A stretch of DNA of 64,000 nucleotides from positions 1 through 64,000 of the forward strand of contig NZ_NPJI01000110.1 of assembly GCF_002251435.1 (NCBI RefSeq), in the 5' to 3' direction. Origin of the DNA: Prevotella sp. P2-180. Its GTDB lineage: Bacteria; Bacteroidota; Bacteroidia; Bacteroidales; Bacteroidaceae. This document shows, piece after piece, positions 49,723-61,319 of the stretch; position 1 is the stretch's first letter, and every line of letters begins with the position of its first letter. Under the pieces are notes generated by a model. It had not been told where the DNA came from. It did no database searches and saw nothing but the letters and a program-made list of their open reading frames with translations. The position numbers were made by a program, and so were the translations under genes.

Positions 49723-50043
49723 ATGGCTAAGATTAATCTTAAAGGTGTGGGCACAGTCCACGAAGATAACAAATTTGAATTTAAGTCCAAGTGTAAAAAG
49801 GTCGTAAGCTGTAAGTCGTATAGACGAAGAGGCATTGGCATCATGACCGAGTCGGGCAACTTCGAGTTTACAACTCCTCCTCCCAAACAAAGAGGAAAAG
49901 GTATCTGTAAGAAAAAGACTGCCCATGGTGGTCTGTCGATAACACAGGATGGTGCATACTATTTCTATTGCAAGGTGTACAAGAACGAAGGTCTGGACTA
50001 TGCGGAAGTGATGCGTAAAGAACTGGAGGAGGCTTTGTCATGA
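49723..50043 (+). CDS. Hypothetical basic 106-residue protein, overlapping the primase gene
   Basis: MAKINLKGVGTVHEDNKFEF leads a Lys/Arg-rich protein with several Cys (SKCKKVVSCKSYRRRG, GKGICKKKTAHGG) that could bind nucleic acid. The stop overlaps the next start codon by 4 bp (ATGA), showing translational coupling to the primase-helicase-like gene. Family not recognised. Confidence 0.6.
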   Translation: MAKINLKGVGTVHEDNKFEFKSKCKKVVSCKSYRRRGIGIMTESGNFEFTTPPPKQRGKGICKKKTAHGGLSITQDGAYYFYCKVYKNEGLDYAEVMRKELEEALS

Positions 50044-52277
50044 GTTGTTTCGAGGTATATTATGATGGTGGCGTGAAGAAAATGCGCCCCATCAACAGTT
50101 TCAAGGAGTACGCCGCCATTCGTAACTCGCAGAAAAACCGGCGAAACACTAAGGCAGCACGTGGTGGTGACAGCGAGGCGAAGAAACACATGGTGCAGTT
50201 TTGCTACTCGTGTCTGCCTAACGACGATGGTACGCTGAAGGGTACAAAACGTGTGTCGAACTCGGTGGGAATGGACATAGACTTCACTAAGGATATGCCG
50301 AAAAAGGAGTTTGAGACTGCATTCGAGATAATGAAGGACAACATTCTCGACAATGCTGAAAAACTCCACCTTCTGATGCTGGAACGCTCGGCTACGAAAG
50401 GACTTCACCTCGTGTTTGAACGTCATCCCGATCTCTCTCAGGAAAAGAACCTTGAGTGGGCTCAAAAACTACTTGGTGTTGAGTTCGACAAGGGTGCAAA
50501 GGACATCACGAGAGTGTTCTTCACGCCGACAGCCGACCCGAAAGACCTGTTCTTCTGCAAGGATGAACTGTTCGTTAATGAAGAAGGTGGAGGGAAGAAG
50601 GAAGAAGAATGTGGAGGGAAGAAGGTGGTAAGCCCGAATACAGCGCAACCTTCTGAATTGAAAGAGAGAGTGGGTGAGAGGCTTTATAATGGGTTGCCTT
50701 ACTCTCATATTGTGAAGGAGTTTTTGAGGCAGTTTAATAACGGCGAAACTCCTGTGGAGGGGAACCGCAATGTGATGACGTTTGAGCTTGCTAAGGCTCT
50801 GAGAAGCATCTGCGACTACAACATCGACATAATGAAGCAGGTGATACCCCGATACGACAACTTCCCTGAAGAGGAATATACACGCACTTTGCAGAGTGCA
50901 CTCGACGAACCTCGCCGTGGCGTTAGCTACAAGCTGCAGAAGGTGCTGGAGGCTCTTTACAAGAATGAGAAAAAAATGGAGGGGAATGTGGATTTCGAGG
51001 CAGAAAATGAACTACCGCCAGAGATGCCGAAAAAGCTGCCTTATCCGCTTGGACTGCTTTCGTCGAAAGTGCCTGAAATGTACAAGGCGGCCGTCTGCGA
51101 GGCTGTTTTTGCTCCACTCTCTACTTACGTACACGGAGTTAAATTCCGCTACTGGGATGGCGTGGAACATGAACCAACCTTCATGTCGGTTCTTACTGCC
51201 CCGATGTCTATTGGTAAGGGGTGCGTGAGAAAGCCTATCAGCATCATACTCGACGAACTGGTGAAACGTGACGAGTCGAACAGGGCACGTGAGGCTGAGT
51301 GGAAGCAGAAGAATCCAGCATCGAAGCAGAAACGAGACCCTCGTCCGTCAGACATCTGCATACAGGTGCTCATCGACAACCTTACAGACGCCGTGTTTAA
51401 TCAGAGAGTTTACGATGCCGACAAAAACGGGCAGCGCTATCTCTATACGAGCGTTGACGAGATCGATACGCTTAAAAACATAACGTCACGTGGCTCGGCG
51501 AGCGAGGTAAGCGTGATAATCCGCAAGGCGTTTGACAACTCGAAGCACGGGCAAGAAAGAGTTGGTTCTGACTCAGTGACTGGTATTGCGCCTTTGCGTT
51601 TCAACTTCAATGCATCGACAACGAACCGCAACTTCCAGAAGTTCTTTGCACGTGAGATGACAACCGGAACCATCACTCGCCTTTCGATGTCGACCATCAT
51701 AAAACCCAACGATGTAAAACGTCCTGTGTTTAAGGAGTATGACTCTGAGTATATAGATGAGGTAAGAAAGATAACACAGAAACTATCATCGCTGTCTGGA
51801 GAAATATCATGTCCGAATTGCAACAATTTTGCCGAACATCTCTGCAACGAAAACGAGAAACTTGCCTCTCTGTACGGATCAGACGCTTACCTTGTGCTAA
51901 GCTACCGAGCTACCGTGATTGCATGGCTTAAAGGCATGATGCTTTACATTATTAACGGCGAACAGTGGACTGAAGAGATACAAAACTACATGGAGTGGAC
52001 TCTGAGGTATGATCTCTGGGTTAAGATGCACGTGATAGGTAAGATGCTTGAAGATGCCATCAACGAGGATTCAGAAATGACGTCGAAAAAAGGTCCGATG
52101 AATATGCTCGACCTTCTGAAAGACGAGTTCAAGATGGAAGATTTAATACTTGTTCGTAGGAAACTTGCGAAATCTGTAGATACTAAACTCGTTAAGCAGC
52201 AGCTTATTACATGGAGGCAGAGAAAACTTATAGAATATGACAGTTTCGACGGAATAATAAAGAAAATCAAGAAATGA
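50040..52277 (+). CDS. BT4734/VirE-N primase-like protein with DUF3987 C-terminus
   Basis: 745 residues. The N-terminal 190 residues match the BT4734-type VirE N-terminal domain (NSVGMDIDFTKDMPKKEFET; SATKGLHLVFERH; ITRVFFTPTADPKDLFFCKD), an archaeo-eukaryotic-primase-like fold. A low-complexity linker (NEEGGGKKEEECGGKK) with a short tandem repeat follows. The C-terminal half carries DUF3987-like ATPase text, with a Walker-A-like APMSIGKG near residue 385 and DEIDTL near 480. Such proteins are typical of Bacteroidetes integrated elements and are thought to start or unwind replication. The frame is complete. Confidence 0.85.
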   Translation: MSCFEVYYDGGVKKMRPINSFKEYAAIRNSQKNRRNTKAARGGDSEAKKHMVQFCYSCLPNDDGTLKGTKRVSNSVGMDIDFTKDMPKKEFETAFEIMKDNILDNAEKLHLLMLERSATKGLHLVFERHPDLSQEKNLEWAQKLLGVEFDKGAKDITRVFFTPTADPKDLFFCKDELFVNEEGGGKKEEECGGKKVVSPNTAQPSELKERVGERLYNGLPYSHIVKEFLRQFNNGETPVEGNRNVMTFELAKALRSICDYNIDIMKQVIPRYDNFPEEEYTRTLQSALDEPRRGVSYKLQKVLEALYKNEKKMEGNVDFEAENELPPEMPKKLPYPLGLLSSKVPEMYKAAVCEAVFAPLSTYVHGVKFRYWDGVEHEPTFMSVLTAPMSIGKGCVRKPISIILDELVKRDESNRAREAEWKQKNPASKQKRDPRPSDICIQVLIDNLTDAVFNQRVYDADKNGQRYLYTSVDEIDTLKNITSRGSASEVSVIIRKAFDNSKHGQERVGSDSVTGIAPLRFNFNASTTNRNFQKFFAREMTTGTITRLSMSTIIKPNDVKRPVFKEYDSEYIDEVRKITQKLSSLSGEISCPNCNNFAEHLCNENEKLASLYGSDAYLVLSYRATVIAWLKGMMLYIINGEQWTEEIQNYMEWTLRYDLWVKMHVIGKMLEDAINEDSEMTSKKGPMNMLDLLKDEFKMEDLILVRRKLAKSVDTKLVKQQLITWRQRKLIEYDSFDGIIKKIKK

Positions 52278-52321
52278 CAAACAGAAAACAGAAAACAGTT
52301 TGATTTTAAAGCCATACCATT

Positions 52322-52765
52322 ATGAAACTATTATTAGTAAGAAAGAAATTCGCCAAAGATAGGACTCTTGGCGAGCTATACGTGGAAGGTATCGGTTGGT
52401 ATTGCGACACGCTTGAACCTCATTGCATCGACTGGAGCAAGGAGAAGAAGGTGAAGGGTAAGACCGCCATACCTGAAGGCAAGTACAAGGTGAAAATCGC
52501 ATGGTCGAATAAACATGGCCGCTTGGTGCCATGGCTTCAGGATGTGCCACACTTCGATGGCATACAGATACATACGGGCAATGTGCCGAAACATTCGGCT
52601 GGATGTATCTTGGTGGGCATTGAGTCTGCAAACTGCCTCATAGACTCTAACCTCGTGTTCCGAAAACTGATGGACCACATCAAGAAAGAAAAGGAGATAG
52701 AAATCGAGGTGACATCTGAAACTGAGGACACCAGTTCTGATGAATACTTCAACAATGTAATCTGA
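52322..52765 (+). CDS. DUF5675-family protein
   Basis: 147 residues: MKLLLVRKKFAKDRTLGELY, LEPHCIDWSKEKKVKGKTAI, and the hallmark IQIHTGNVPKHSAGCILVG. DUF5675 proteins are small, often phage-linked domains with a conserved His/Cys centre reminiscent of L,D-transpeptidase-like or lysozyme-adjacent proteins; the activity is unproved. In Bacteroidetes elements an amidase or DUF5675 gene normally follows the VirE/HU/smalltalk genes, so the order here is expected. Last gene before a strong terminator. Confidence 0.85.
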   Translation: MKLLLVRKKFAKDRTLGELYVEGIGWYCDTLEPHCIDWSKEKKVKGKTAIPEGKYKVKIAWSNKHGRLVPWLQDVPHFDGIQIHTGNVPKHSAGCILVGIESANCLIDSNLVFRKLMDHIKKEKEIEIEVTSETEDTSSDEYFNNVI

Positions 52766-52870
52766 CATGGGGTAGTTTCACGACGGACGATGAAATACCG
52801 TAAAACCTAAAAGTATCACAGGAACAGGTGCCGATGGTTCGTTAGTTTATAGCGGGTCATAAGAACCTGT

Positions 52871-52903
52871 CTCCCATGCCCAGAAATGGGTGTGGGAGTT
52901 TTT
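52871..52903 (+). terminator. Terminator of the primase module
   Basis: CTCCCATGCCCA pairs with TGGGTGTGGGAG around loop GAAA, followed by TTTTTC, 105 bp after the DUF5675 stop. Confidence 0.85.
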
Positions 52904-52999
52904 CACCCTTTTTTTGAATCCATGTTGTGTTAAAAATATGTTAAAATCAGATACACGTACATAAGTTTAGTATGAAAATTGCGTATATAAGATAAAAGT

Positions 53000-53509
53000 A
53001 TGACACAGCAAGAGTTTGAAACAACAGCCAAGGAACTGCGTCCATTGATGTACGACGTGGGTTTGCGTTACTTCCATTCGCAAGACGATGCGGAGGATGT
53101 GGCACAGGAGTCATTACTTCTGCTGTGGAGAATCTGCGAAAAGATGGATGCGAGCAGAAACATCAAGGCATTAGCAATAAAGGTTGCCAAAAACTGTTGC
53201 GTAAGCATGAAACGTAAGAAAGCATTGAAGCTAACTGCCGGCAGTAATGAGAATGGTGCAGAATGTCACATTCCCTCATCTGATTTCGACAGGCTTGAGG
53301 CAGAAGAGTGCGATGCGTTATTGGAAGATATGATGCAAAGGAGGCTTACACCACGCGAACGGGAACTTTTTGAACTGCGCAGACTTGATGGCTTTTCGAA
53401 TGAAGAGATAGAAGTCCGTACAGGTGTAAAGAGAACTACTGTGCAGAGTATGGTGTCCAAGGCACGAACGAAGCTGTATCTTGAACTAAAAAGACGAATG
53501 AATCTATGA
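53000..53509 (+). CDS. ECF RNA polymerase sigma factor
   Basis: 169 residues. Region 2 (YDVGLRYFHSQDDAEDVAQE, about residues 20-45) binds core polymerase and the -10 element; region 4 (RRLTPRERELFELRRLDGFS with NEEIEVRTGVKRTTVQSM, about 110-155) reads the -35. It overlaps the anti-sigma gene by 4 bp (ATGA). Together with the third gene it forms an operon of sigma factor, membrane anti-sigma factor and secreted protein. The promoter may be autoregulated; no TAnnTTTG box is visible upstream. Confidence 0.93.
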   Translation: MTQQEFETTAKELRPLMYDVGLRYFHSQDDAEDVAQESLLLLWRICEKMDASRNIKALAIKVAKNCCVSMKRKKALKLTAGSNENGAECHIPSSDFDRLEAEECDALLEDMMQRRLTPRERELFELRRLDGFSNEEIEVRTGVKRTTVQSMVSKARTKLYLELKRRMNL

Positions 53510-54441
53510 ATAATAATGAAATCCAAAGATTAATAGACCGCTACCTCAACGGTGTCACAACGCCTGAGGAAGAACAACAGCTTGCCAGGGCATTGCTCGG
53601 CGGTAACATTCCTGATGAATGGAAGGTGGTGCGCATTATGCTTGGAGAACTAGCTATGGGCGAAGCAGAATATGACGCTGACATGGCAAAGAAGGCATCT
53701 CGCAAGAAATCGTTTGTGTTGCCTGTCCCTGTTAGATGGCTCATAGCTGCCAGTGTCGCATTGCTCATTGGTTTCGTCTGCTTTAATTCTATTGAGAGCA
53801 ATGAAGATAATGTTGTGGCTGAGATGAAGACAGATAAACCTCAGGAGCATAGAATGGTTAGCAACAATGCTGTTTCAAACGAATCCCCGACGAAGGAACA
53901 AACTGATGGAACAAACACCGGACTAACGATACATAATAGCAATGTAAATAATATCATTGCAAAAGTTACTGATGAGAACCTGCATTACGCATCAAATGTC
54001 ATAAATGACACAGTGGACAACTATCAGTCACCAAGTCGTATGGAGGAGTTCATCGTTAAGATAGCAAATTATCATCACATCAAATGCGATTCGCTTTCAT
54101 GTGCCATTGGCAAAGACGATTCTGACGTTGTAAGTACAGCATACGTCTTTCCTGATACTGAAGAGTTAGATCTCTTCCGCAGACTATTGCAAGCTGCTTG
54201 CTGGTATGACGATAAGATGCCAGGTTATCTGCTAAACTATTCGCACCAGCAGTTCTTCTTCTGTCTGAAAGATATGCGAAAGGGGTTAAAGTACCTGTGG
54301 ATAGCAGAACGTGTGCGGAACAAGATACTGCTATACAGCACACATTCACCGCTCGACACAGAAGTGTCATCAGACGGTTTTAGAGAATATCGCGATAAAC
54401 TTTCAAATACAAGCATCAATCAAAAATCAAAGAAAATATGA
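53506..54441 (+). CDS. Anti-sigma factor, single-span membrane protein
   Basis: 311 residues. The N-terminal 65 residues (IQRLIDRYLNGVTTPEEEQQ) look like the helical sigma-binding part of Bacteroidetes anti-sigma factors. A single membrane helix follows (WLIAASVALLIGFVCFNSI, about 77-95), and then a low-complexity Ser/Asn/Thr periplasmic stretch and a folded C-terminal domain of about 130 residues. It would hold the ECF factor until a periplasmic signal arrives. The periplasmic domain differs from the FecR-type seen in PUL anti-sigma factors. Overlaps the genes on both sides by 4 bp. Confidence 0.82.
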   Translation: MNNNEIQRLIDRYLNGVTTPEEEQQLARALLGGNIPDEWKVVRIMLGELAMGEAEYDADMAKKASRKKSFVLPVPVRWLIAASVALLIGFVCFNSIESNEDNVVAEMKTDKPQEHRMVSNNAVSNESPTKEQTDGTNTGLTIHNSNVNNIIAKVTDENLHYASNVINDTVDNYQSPSRMEEFIVKIANYHHIKCDSLSCAIGKDDSDVVSTAYVFPDTEELDLFRRLLQAACWYDDKMPGYLLNYSHQQFFFCLKDMRKGLKYLWIAERVRNKILLYSTHSPLDTEVSSDGFREYRDKLSNTSINQKSKKI

Positions 54442-55577
54442 AAAAAGCATTAATCCTTAGCCTCGTGGCATTCGTATGTATTGCCTCCCAGGCACAGAAG
54501 AAAAAAGACATAACAGTAAGGGCAAATAGTCTCGTGCTCTATACTGGATTGCCAAATTCATCAACTGACGAGAAAACAGGTTTGAAAACTATAGAATGGC
54601 CAAGCACGGAGAATAACTCTTGGCACGAGAACATAGGTATCATTGACAAAGTGCCTGTGGTTGAAGATGTAGAGTCCATTTATGGTAAGGCAAATATGGC
54701 AATTCCTTACATGCCAATGAAATGGACATTGACAGACGAGGGCAAGAAAACCGTACTTCATTGTTATTTCATGATGAAGGCTGACGTTGTGACAAACCTG
54801 TGGCTTGGCAATGCCGAGACAACGATCCTTGACAAGGAAACCGGCATTATCTATCAGGCACAATCTACTATTCCTGAGCGTTGTTACAACAAGGTGTTCG
54901 CCGTGAAAGGAAAGGAAGGCACAGTCCTCGACCTTCAGATTGTATTCCCTCGACTTCCAGAAAATGCAAAGGATCTTGCCATATATGGTGTTCCAAACTG
55001 GTATATGCGCGGTACGGACGTACAGCAGCAAGCGTCAATGATAGCGGAAGAGAATTTGCCGGATTATGATTCCTCCCCAAACATACACCTTGCACATAAG
55101 GTTAAGGATGCAGAGAATTACAACAAAAACAAGCATGATTCATGGGCAGTGTATAATGATGCCCACACCATCAAGCCTGTCAAGGAGAAGACAATGGCAC
55201 TTTGGCGCACGCCCGAGACTACCTTTCTCGCTATTGCCACTGAGCAGAACTGGCTTCGTGAGTATTACGGACGCGGTGGCAACACAGTGCTTTTGGACGA
55301 ACGTGGACATCAGTATAAGTGCAAGGGTGTAATGGGGTATCCTAACAATGACTTGTTCTGGGTAGAAGGCTATTCCGGTGATTATTTCGCAATCGTATTA
55401 ATGTTCGAACCTCTTCCACTCAATGTAAGGACATTAACCTATATCTCTCCCGAAGGAGAACCGTTTGAGATGTGGGGAGCAGACTGGGAAGGGGAAGTAA
55501 TTCCAAACTTGGAGGTGAGCCAGCTCCGCAAGAATCAGAAACTGTTTGATTATCGTCCACGTGTGGTGGTGAAGTAA
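54438..55577 (+). CDS. Secreted 379-residue protein of unknown family, third gene of the sigma operon
   Basis: A signal peptide (MKKALILSLVAFVCIASQAQ) is followed by a beta-rich mature part with many Trp and Tyr (MKWTLTDEGKKTVLHCYFMM; NWYMRGTDVQQQASM; FWVEGYSGDYFAIVLMFEPL). I recognise no family. Its start overlaps the anti-sigma stop by 4 bp, so it is coexpressed and may be the effector or the sensor partner. No lipobox and no membrane segment. Confidence 0.75.
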   Translation: MKKALILSLVAFVCIASQAQKKKDITVRANSLVLYTGLPNSSTDEKTGLKTIEWPSTENNSWHENIGIIDKVPVVEDVESIYGKANMAIPYMPMKWTLTDEGKKTVLHCYFMMKADVVTNLWLGNAETTILDKETGIIYQAQSTIPERCYNKVFAVKGKEGTVLDLQIVFPRLPENAKDLAIYGVPNWYMRGTDVQQQASMIAEENLPDYDSSPNIHLAHKVKDAENYNKNKHDSWAVYNDAHTIKPVKEKTMALWRTPETTFLAIATEQNWLREYYGRGGNTVLLDERGHQYKCKGVMGYPNNDLFWVEGYSGDYFAIVLMFEPLPLNVRTLTYISPEGEPFEMWGADWEGEVIPNLEVSQLRKNQKLFDYRPRVVVK

Positions 55578-55597
55578 ACTTGCAACAAGAATCCTCA

Positions 55598-55695
55598 GGA
55601 CAGGGGACAGGTCACTGTCCCGCAGGAATATTCAAAAATATAATCTCAAATGTTACAAAAAATGAGGAGGCAGGACACGGACCTGTACCCTGTCC
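55598..55695. mobile_element. 98-bp terminal-inverted-repeat element, copy 5
   Basis: Begins 20 bp past the stop of the secreted-protein gene. Same orientation and core as copies 1-4; one change in the right arm (CCTGTACCCTGTCC). Confidence 0.88.
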
Positions 55696-55707
55696 CTCAA
55701 ACTAAAG

Positions 55708-55753
55708 AGCCTTCCGCCAGTGTTATAAAATGACACATGGCGGAGGGCTTTTA
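55708..55753 (+). terminator. Terminator of the ECF sigma operon
   Basis: AGCCTTCCGCCA pairs with TGGCGGAGGGCT and encloses a GTGT/ACAC stem; TTTTAT follows. It stands just behind element copy 5, implying that the element lies within the transcribed 3' end. Confidence 0.85.
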
Positions 55754-55934
55754 TGGCAGTTCACAAGCTTTTTAGGCGAGTGGGTGAGACACTTACGACT
55801 ATTGTTTTTTGCTGCCTTCACTTCTCATTTCACCCGGACTGATGCCGTATTCGTCCTTAACCCAAGTTTGACATTTGCTTATCCGTTTTCCCTGCTTTCC
55901 AGTACTTTGCGATTTTCATTTGCGTCGCTGTGTA

Positions 55935-56601
55935 CTACAAACTTTTCTCGATTCTGATTTTTCTGAATGGCATCTTTTTGTACTTTAGTCGTTCATAAAT
56001 ATCATCTGCGGATTTGTTCGGCTCGCTGCAAAGCCTCATGTGGACCTTCTCCCCAAGTGCATTTGTGGCTTCCGTGGTGACCGCCTTCTGCGTGGATAGC
56101 CTCCGGACAATCTCCGTCCAAAAGCATGTCTCTCCAGTTTGCTTGAGTTTGTAGCGTATGGTGTTGACTATCCAGTATGAAAGCAGGCATACCCATTCGG
56201 CACCAATCTCACGGGCATCGGGAATGCTGGATGGTATTCATGTCAACGAGGCGTTCCGCCTTCTCGCGTGACTCTTCCATGGAGGCCTCCACTGCGTCTA
56301 TGCTGCCGTTGTTGACCATCTCATGCCAGAACTCCCGTGTCTTTCGCTGCACGAACCCGTTGTAGCGTGACAGTGGATTGCCGAACAGTTCTTCCTGTCC
56401 CTGGTGTTCGTGCAGGTAGGTCAGACACTTGCCAATGTCGCGGATGTCCTCCGGGCGGTGCGGCTCATCGATGAAGCCTACGGTCAACATGACACGACTG
56501 CGCACGCGGCCTGTCAGGTCACGGAAAGACTCCTTGATGCGGTAGTACCAGTCATCGCGCTGCGTCCTCGGGTTGTATCTTGGCTGAGACATGAAGTGCA
56601 T
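55935..56601 (-). pseudogene. IS1634-type transposase with a large internal deletion
   Basis: The 5' part (start at ATG 56592, MSQPRYNPRTQRDDWYYRIK, to VDMNTIQHS) is the N-terminus of an IS4/IS1634-group transposase (RIKESFRDLTGRVRSRVMLT). After a frameshift the 3' part continues as AEWVCLLSYWIVNTIRYKLK and VRRLSTQKAVTTE to KMPFRKIRIEKSL, the C-terminus. About 350 residues including the DDE catalytic core are missing. Both this gene's end and the region upstream of its promoter carry TTTGTAGTACACAG (55931-55941 and 56635-56648, minus strand), so two element ends may be stacked here. Confidence 0.8.
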
Positions 56602-56609
56602 ATCGGATG

Positions 56610-56617
56610 CAAAGGTA
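56610..56617 (-). promoter_or_regulatory. -7 box TACCTTTG of the transposase remnant
   Basis: TAnnTTTG on the minus strand 18-25 bp before ATG 56592; the first ATG (56601) is too close, so the second is the better start. Confidence 0.5.
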
Positions 56618-56756
56618 CAACTTTTCTGCGAGACTTCTGTGTACTACAAATCGATTTTTCAGGATGCCATTGCTGAAAAACAGATAGTTAGCCCTATGAA
56701 TACCACAAAAAATAGTTGAAAATAATTATAGGGTATCAAACTTGGGATAAAGAAAT

Positions 56757-56794
56757 AATTTGGCGGAATAAGCAAGTGCTTACTCCACCAAATT
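56757..56794 (-). terminator. Terminator of the polysaccharide operon
   Basis: AATTTGG/CCAAATT ends with further pairing of CGGA, ATAAGCA and their partners form a long stem; ATTATTTC follows on the minus strand. It lies 26 bp after the last PUL gene. Confidence 0.65.
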
Positions 56795-56819
56795 GTAACA
56801 TTATTGTTGCTCCAATTAC

Positions 56820-57707
56820 TTACTTTACCATAACTTTTCGTGTATATGAACCTTTCTTTTGTATATAACAACCGGGGCGAAGAGTACGGGAAGAAAGACG
56901 GTTTCCGCCAAGGTCATACAATGCGGTTGTAACATTAGAAGCACTCTCAGCAGAAGAGATACCGGAGGAGTTTGTTTCTGTGATTGATATCGTCATATTG
57001 ACTACATCCACTGTAACATCATAAGTTCCTGCCTTGGTAATATTCCACTTGTTGTCATCACCGCCAAACACCATCTTAGTTTCATCGGTAGTGTCACGAA
57101 GATAAAATGTCTGTCCGAAACCTGTTTGATTGTTCACCGCAATCTTCATCTCTCCCTCCGCAAGGTTAACAGTAGCCTTGAACACAGTTGGATTGTCAAC
57201 CGTGGGAACAAGCATTGTGCCCTCACCGATACTCCATCCTCCAGGTGTGGCCGAACCTACCATCCACAGGGCAGTATGCTTCAGAAGATTTGTCTGATAC
57301 TTAGCCTTTTTGACAACGATAGTCTTTGCTGTGAGGTCGCAAACGATGTCATAGTTGGCTGTTTCGCTCACCTTGAACTGCTTGTCGTTTGAGTTCTCTT
57401 CACTTGAAACAAGGTCAGAAGCAACATCTGCAGTGAGAGTTACATCATTGTCTCCTGCACGATATTCGAGGTTGCCCCAATCAGTGGTAGTAAGAAACTT
57501 GAAAGTTCCATTCGTGCTTAGATTGACAGTGGCCTTGAACACATCAGGATTCTCGGTGCTGTTAAACATCACAATACTGTTGTCGATAGACCAACCTCCC
57601 CATACAGCCTCACCGACGATTAGCAATCGTTCGGCGGCATTTGCGGTTAATACTGTGACTGCAAGAGCCAAACTGCAAAACATTTTTCTAATAAAATCTG
57701 TTTTCAT
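56820..57707 (-). CDS. Secreted SusE/SusF-like two-domain protein with exported-protein tail
   Basis: 295 residues with a signal peptide (FCSLALAVTVLTANAAE) but no lipobox. Two SusE/SusF-type starch-binding-like domains: LLIVGEAVWGGWSIDNS (about 28-130) and LWMVGSATPGGWSIGEG (about 145-250). Then comes the tail ALYDLGGNRLSSRTLRPGCY, similar to type IX sorting or Prevotella C-terminal tails. Last gene of the PUL operon, 7 bp after GH97. It presumably binds glycan at the surface or outside the cell. Confidence 0.78.
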   Translation of the reverse strand: MKTDFIRKMFCSLALAVTVLTANAAERLLIVGEAVWGGWSIDNSIVMFNSTENPDVFKATVNLSTNGTFKFLTTTDWGNLEYRAGDNDVTLTADVASDLVSSEENSNDKQFKVSETANYDIVCDLTAKTIVVKKAKYQTNLLKHTALWMVGSATPGGWSIGEGTMLVPTVDNPTVFKATVNLAEGEMKIAVNNQTGFGQTFYLRDTTDETKMVFGGDDNKWNITKAGTYDVTVDVVNMTISITETNSSGISSAESASNVTTALYDLGGNRLSSRTLRPGCYIQKKGSYTRKVMVK

Positions 57708-57713
57708 AAGCTT

Positions 57714-61288
<3,575 letters not shown>

Positions 61289-61319
61289 TGTTGTTTATTA
61301 TTCTATAGTTTCAGATACA

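Noticed and set aside
55760..55930. AraC regulator remnant on the minus strand (KDEYGISPGEMRSEG)
   Set aside because: About 25 residues resemble the end of an AraC domain, but frames break at once; too short to support.
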